Positions 60,691 through 64,000 of a DNA stretch of 64,000 nucleotides are shown here, piece after piece; within the stretch, counting starts at the first letter, position 1, and every line of letters begins with the position of its first letter. Source of the DNA: Clostridia bacterium (lineage in GTDB: Bacteria > Bacillota > Clostridia > Christensenellales > Aristaeellaceae); the NCBI GenBank assembly GCA_017509255.1, contig JAFWQA010000061.1, positions 1-64,000 of the forward strand, read 5' to 3'. The notes below the pieces were generated by a model, which saw only the letters and a list, made by a program, of their open reading frames with translations, searched no databases and was not told the origin of the DNA. Both the position numbers and the translations under genes were made by a program.

Positions 60691-61897
60691 AACCCATTCG
60701 CCTCCGTACGGTCCGCAGGCTGTCTCCCAGCCTGCGGATCTCCTCCTTCGTGTTGTAGAACATCAGGCTGGCGCGCGCCGTGGCCGGCATGCCCAGGTGC
60801 TTCATCAGCGGCTGGGCGCAGTGGTGCCCGGCCCGTACGCAGATGCCGTCCGCGTTCAGGATCTCGGCAATGTCGTGGGGATGCACGCCTTCCACTGTAA
60901 AGGTGAAGATGCCTTTCCTGCCCTCAGCAGTCTGCGGCCCGACGATATGCACATGCGGGATCGCCGCCAGCTCGCGGTACATGCTGTCCCCCAGCTCCGC
61001 TTCGATACGTTCGATCTCCTCCATCCCGATCCTCAGATAGAACCGGATGGCGGCGGCCAGCCCCGCGGCGCCGGCCGCGTTCACCGTGCCCGCCTCGAAC
61101 CTGTGGGGCAGCTCCGCCCAGGTAGCGCTGTCCCGCGCCACATATTCGATCATCTCGCCGCCGGTCAGGAAGGGTGGCATCTTCTCCAGCAGCTTTTTCT
61201 TTCCGTACAGGACGCCTATGCCCATGGGCGCGCCCATCTTGTGGCCGGAAAAGGCCAGGAAGTCCACGCCCAGCGCGCGCACGTCCACCTTCATGTGGGG
61301 CACGCTCTGGGATCCGTCGCACACGAACAGCGCGCCGGCCTCATGGGCCAGGGCGGCAAAGTGCCGTACGTCGTATTCCATGCCCACCACGTTGGATACC
61401 TGGGTCATGGCCACGATCCGCGTCCGGTCTGACAGGGCATTCGTGAAGGTCTCCTCGCTGATCAGGCCGTTTTTGTCACATTCGATGATGATCAGCTTCG
61501 CCCCTTTGCGCGCGGCCGCCTGCTGCCATGGCACCAGATTGCTGTGGTGTTCGGCCACGGTCACTGCGATCTCATCCCCGGGCATCAGCCCTTCGCCAAG
61601 GCTGTAGGCCACAAGGTTCAGGCTCTCCGTCGCGTTCCGCGTGAAGATGATCTCCTCCCCGCTCTCCGCGTTCAGGAAGGCTCGCACCGTCTCCCGGGCG
61701 TCCTCATAGATGTCGGTGGCGCGCCGGGAAAGGCTGTAGAGGCCGCGCATCGGGTTGGCGTTGTCCTCCAGATAGAACTGTCTCTCCGCCTCGATCACGC
61801 TGCGCGGGCGCTGGGCCGTCGCCGCGCTGTCGAGATACGCGATCTCCGGATGGGAAAAAATCAAAGGAAATTCTTTTCGGATCTCCTCCGGTGTCAT
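60680..61897 (-). CDS. sufS: Cysteine desulfurase SufS
   Basis: 405 residues. The PLP lysine is in FSGHKMGAPMG, and the catalytic Cys is in VRAGHHCAQPL. Start region PLIFSHPEIAYLDSAATAQRP is typical. It mobilises sulfur from cysteine as a persulfide, passed on to SufU. It overlaps sufD by four bases (ATGA). Confidence 0.97.
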   Translation of the reverse strand: MTPEEIRKEFPLIFSHPEIAYLDSAATAQRPRSVIEAERQFYLEDNANPMRGLYSLSRRATDIYEDARETVRAFLNAESGEEIIFTRNATESLNLVAYSLGEGLMPGDEIAVTVAEHHSNLVPWQQAAARKGAKLIIIECDKNGLISEETFTNALSDRTRIVAMTQVSNVVGMEYDVRHFAALAHEAGALFVCDGSQSVPHMKVDVRALGVDFLAFSGHKMGAPMGIGVLYGKKKLLEKMPPFLTGGEMIEYVARDSATWAELPHRFEAGTVNAAGAAGLAAAIRFYLRIGMEEIERIEAELGDSMYRELAAIPHVHIVGPQTAEGRKGIFTFTVEGVHPHDIAEILNADGICVRAGHHCAQPLMKHLGMPATARASLMFYNTKEEIRRLGDSLRTVRRRMGYAE

Positions 61898-62709
61898 GCT
61901 TCTTCGTCCTCCGCCTTCAGCAGGGCATCCCGTACGCTTTCCGCGGGGATCCTGCGGATGATTGCATCCATCTTGGCTCTCGCCAGCATTTTCTCGGTCT
62001 CTTCCCTCGGTACTCCGCGGGACTGCAGATAGTACACCGTATTGGCATCCGGCCGCCCGATGGTCGCGCCGTGGGCGCCGGCCACGTCCTCCTCCGTGCA
62101 GAGGATCACGGGCACGGTGCGGTTGCGCACGTCCTCGTCCATCAGCAGCACGTCCTCCATCTCGGCGCCCTCGGCCCCGACGCAGCCGTGCCGCAGATCG
62201 ATGGTCCCGCGCAGCAGCTTGTCAGCCTGTCCGGAAAGCACGCCGGAGGAATAGATGTCGCTGCGGGATTTCGGTCCGGTGTGGATGGCCTCGCAGTTGA
62301 TGTCCGCCTTCTCCGTTCCGCCCAGCCTGTAGCCGATGCTCGCGGCGAAAGAGCTCTCCTCGCCCTCCAGGGCCACGGAGCAGTTGTCATAGGTGGCAGC
62401 CCCGCCCAGGATCACGCGGTACCATTCGAACCGAGCGCCCTTCGCGCAGCGCACGCTCACGTCGTTGATCACCTGCTCCGGGTCCTCCTTCCGGCGGATC
62501 TGGATCAGGCGCAGCGTGCCGTTCTCGCCCACGCTGCCGACAAATTTTTCATTGGGGGTGGCGCATTCCGTCACTACGGTCTCCTCGCCGTTCTCCTCCA
62601 CGTCCACGCTGCGCTCCAGCACTGTGTCCGGCACGTTCACCTTCGTTCCGTTCACGTGCAGCCAGCGGAAGGTGGCGGCGATCGGCCTGTTCAGCAGCAT
62701 CTCGCCCAT
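61894..62709 (-). CDS. sufD: Fe-S assembly scaffold subunit SufD
   Basis: 271 residues of the SufBD beta-helix fold, with ATIGRPDANTVYYLQSRGVPREETEKML near the end. It is shorter than the E. coli protein (423) because the N-terminal helical region is reduced, as in other Clostridia. It pairs with SufB and SufC to build clusters. Its start overlaps the sufB stop by one base. Confidence 0.92.
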   Translation of the reverse strand: MGEMLLNRPIAATFRWLHVNGTKVNVPDTVLERSVDVEENGEETVVTECATPNEKFVGSVGENGTLRLIQIRRKEDPEQVINDVSVRCAKGARFEWYRVILGGAATYDNCSVALEGEESSFAASIGYRLGGTEKADINCEAIHTGPKSRSDIYSSGVLSGQADKLLRGTIDLRHGCVGAEGAEMEDVLLMDEDVRNRTVPVILCTEEDVAGAHGATIGRPDANTVYYLQSRGVPREETEKMLARAKMDAIIRRIPAESVRDALLKAEDEEA

Positions 62710-64000
62710 CAGCCGATCACTCCCTTCATTTCAATACGGATCAGATTGTTCATTTCCACGGCGTACTCCAGCGGCAGCTCCTTGCTCACGTTGTCGGCAA
62801 AGCCGCTCACGATCAATGCGCGGGCCTCCTCCTCAGTCACGCCGCGGCTCATCAGATAGAACACCGCGTCGTTGGAAATGCGGCCGATCCGGGCCTCATG
62901 CCCGATGTCCGCCCTGTTCGTCTTCACGTCCATCACCGGCACGGTGTCGGACCGGGATATCCGGTCCACCATCAGGCTCTGGCAGGATACGGCGCTCTTG
63001 CTGTTCTCTGCGTTCTTTTCCACCACCACCGCGCTGCGGAAGATGTTTTCCCCGCCGCTCTTGGAGATGGAACGCGTGTTCACGTAGCTGGTGGTGTCCG
63101 GCGCGGCGTGCACGATCTTGCACCCGGTGTCCAGGATCTGCCCGGCACCGGCGAAGGTCACGCCGGTGAACTCGCTGCGGGAGCCGCGGCCCGCCAGAAT
63201 GCTCATCGGATAAAGATAGGAAATGTGGGAGCCGAAGGAGCCGGTGACCCACTCGATCTTGCCGCCCTCCTCGACCTTGGCCCGCTTGGTGTTCAGGTTG
63301 TACATGTTCTTGGACCAGTTTTCGATGGTGCTGTACCGCAGTGTCGCGTTCCTGCCCACAAAGAGCTCCACGCAGCCGGCGTGCAGGTTGGCCACGTTGT
63401 ATTTCGGCGCGGAACAACCCTCGATGAAGTGCAGATACGCGCCCTCATCCACGATGATCAGCGTATGCTCAAACTGGCCCGCGCCCGGCGCGTTCAGCCG
63501 GAAATAGGACTGCAGCGGGATGTCCACGTGCACTCCCTTGGGCACGTACACGAAGGACCCGCCGGACCACACCGCGCCGTGCAGCGCGGCAAACTTATGG
63601 TCGGTCAGGGGCACCAACTTCATGAAGCGCTCCCGGATCAAGTCGGCGTAGGGGCCGTGCAGGGCGCTCTCGATGTCGGTGTAGATAACCCCGGCCCGGG
63701 CGACCTCCTCACGCACGTTGTGATACACCAGTTCGCTGTCGTACTGCGCGCCCACGCCGGCCAGGCTTGTCCTCTCCGCCTGCGGGATGCCCAGCCGGTC
63801 AAAGGTCTCCTTGATGTCGTCCGGCACGTCCTCCCAGCGTGTGTTCATGCGCTCCGTGTTCGGCCGCACGTAGGTCACGATGTTATCCATGTTCAGCCCC
63901 TCAACGGAGGGACCCCAGTCCGGCATCTTCATCCGGCTGTAGACCTCCAGTGCATGCTGACGGAACTCCCGCATCCAGGCCGGGTCTTTCTTCTCGTCCG
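62709..64000 (-). CDS. sufB: Fe-S assembly scaffold subunit SufB (5' end beyond the window)
   Basis: 429 residues are visible; the frame is still open at the right edge (DEKKDPAWMREFRQHALEVY). The Met at 63974 is therefore internal, and about 40 N-terminal residues are missing. The core pattern GCSAPKYNVANLHAGCVELFV and the ending SRGVTEEEARALIVSGFAD are diagnostic. SufB is the main scaffold on which the cluster forms with SufC and SufD. sufC is expected just beyond the edge. Confidence 0.96.
   Translation of the reverse strand, partial: DEKKDPAWMREFRQHALEVYSRMKMPDWGPSVEGLNMDNIVTYVRPNTERMNTRWEDVPDDIKETFDRLGIPQAERTSLAGVGAQYDSELVYHNVREEVARAGVIYTDIESALHGPYADLIRERFMKLVPLTDHKFAALHGAVWSGGSFVYVPKGVHVDIPLQSYFRLNAPGAGQFEHTLIIVDEGAYLHFIEGCSAPKYNVANLHAGCVELFVGRNATLRYSTIENWSKNMYNLNTKRAKVEEGGKIEWVTGSFGSHISYLYPMSILAGRGSRSEFTGVTFAGAGQILDTGCKIVHAAPDTTSYVNTRSISKSGGENIFRSAVVVEKNAENSKSAVSCQSLMVDRISRSDTVPVMDVKTNRADIGHEARIGRISNDAVFYLMSRGVTEEEARALIVSGFADNVSKELPLEYAVEMNNLIRIEMKGVIG

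Overview
This is a gene-dense chromosomal window with 58 protein genes, two of them cut by the edges. There are no rRNA genes, and I saw no tRNA, transposase, phage or CRISPR. The gene content points to a Gram-positive Firmicute of the class Clostridia. It has a SUF operon using SufU, a yybS-rplI-dnaB block, a YhaM-type nuclease, a CIRCE-controlled groESL, a VanW-domain protein, an L,D-transpeptidase with peptidoglycan-binding repeats, and many secreted Big2 or SdrD-B-like proteins. GC content is moderately high by eye. An uncultured rumen or gut lineage such as Christensenellales would fit, but that is a guess. Promoters are mostly clean TTGACA-N17-TATAAT types, and many transcription units end in clear intrinsic terminators.

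Layout. Positions 1-7000 hold secreted proteins: an acidic SH3-like repeat protein running off the left edge, a large family 5 solute-binding protein, a Big2 protein whose reading frame runs through its own terminator, and a divergent NlpC/P60 hydrolase. Positions 7000-10200 hold an ArsR-DUF2087 regulator with an M29-type peptidase, then an NTF2-like protein and a GNAT. Positions 10300-15400 hold metQ, metN, metI, greA and lysS. The metQ product appears to be a circular permutation of the NlpA/MetQ fold. Positions 15460-20450 hold a leftward operon of rnz, uvrB, a 54-aa membrane peptide, a membrane protein, a metallophosphoesterase and a second 54-aa protein. Positions 20490-26680 hold the rightward arginine operon argG-argC-GNAT-argJ-argB-argD. 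Next come metA, groS-groL under CIRCE control, and mutY.

Positions 31000-40200 hold an SPFH/zinc-ribbon protein with a degenerate receiver-like protein, a PucR-type regulator followed by a lipoprotein protease (CtpA family) and a VanW protein, a lone sugar-ABC ATPase, and an L,D-transpeptidase. Positions 40300-48900 form a leftward run yybS-rplI-dnaB-yhaM-lipoprotein-giant SdrD-B-like protein. Positions 49000-58200 hold a Nudix enzyme, a MerR regulator, an unrecognised putative glycosidase, an ABC-F protein behind a leader that looks like an attenuator, an ABC-2 exporter with a HAD phosphatase, and a YfcE phosphodiesterase. Positions 58300-64000 hold a HAD phosphatase, a CE1-type esterase, and the sufB-sufD-sufS-sufU end of a SUF operon cut by the right edge.

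The points most worth following up are the permuted MetQ, the ABC-F leader, the Big2 frame that crosses a terminator and a promoter, a divergent promoter pair sharing one palindromic -35 hexamer, and two uncharacterised 54-residue proteins in the rnz-uvrB operon.
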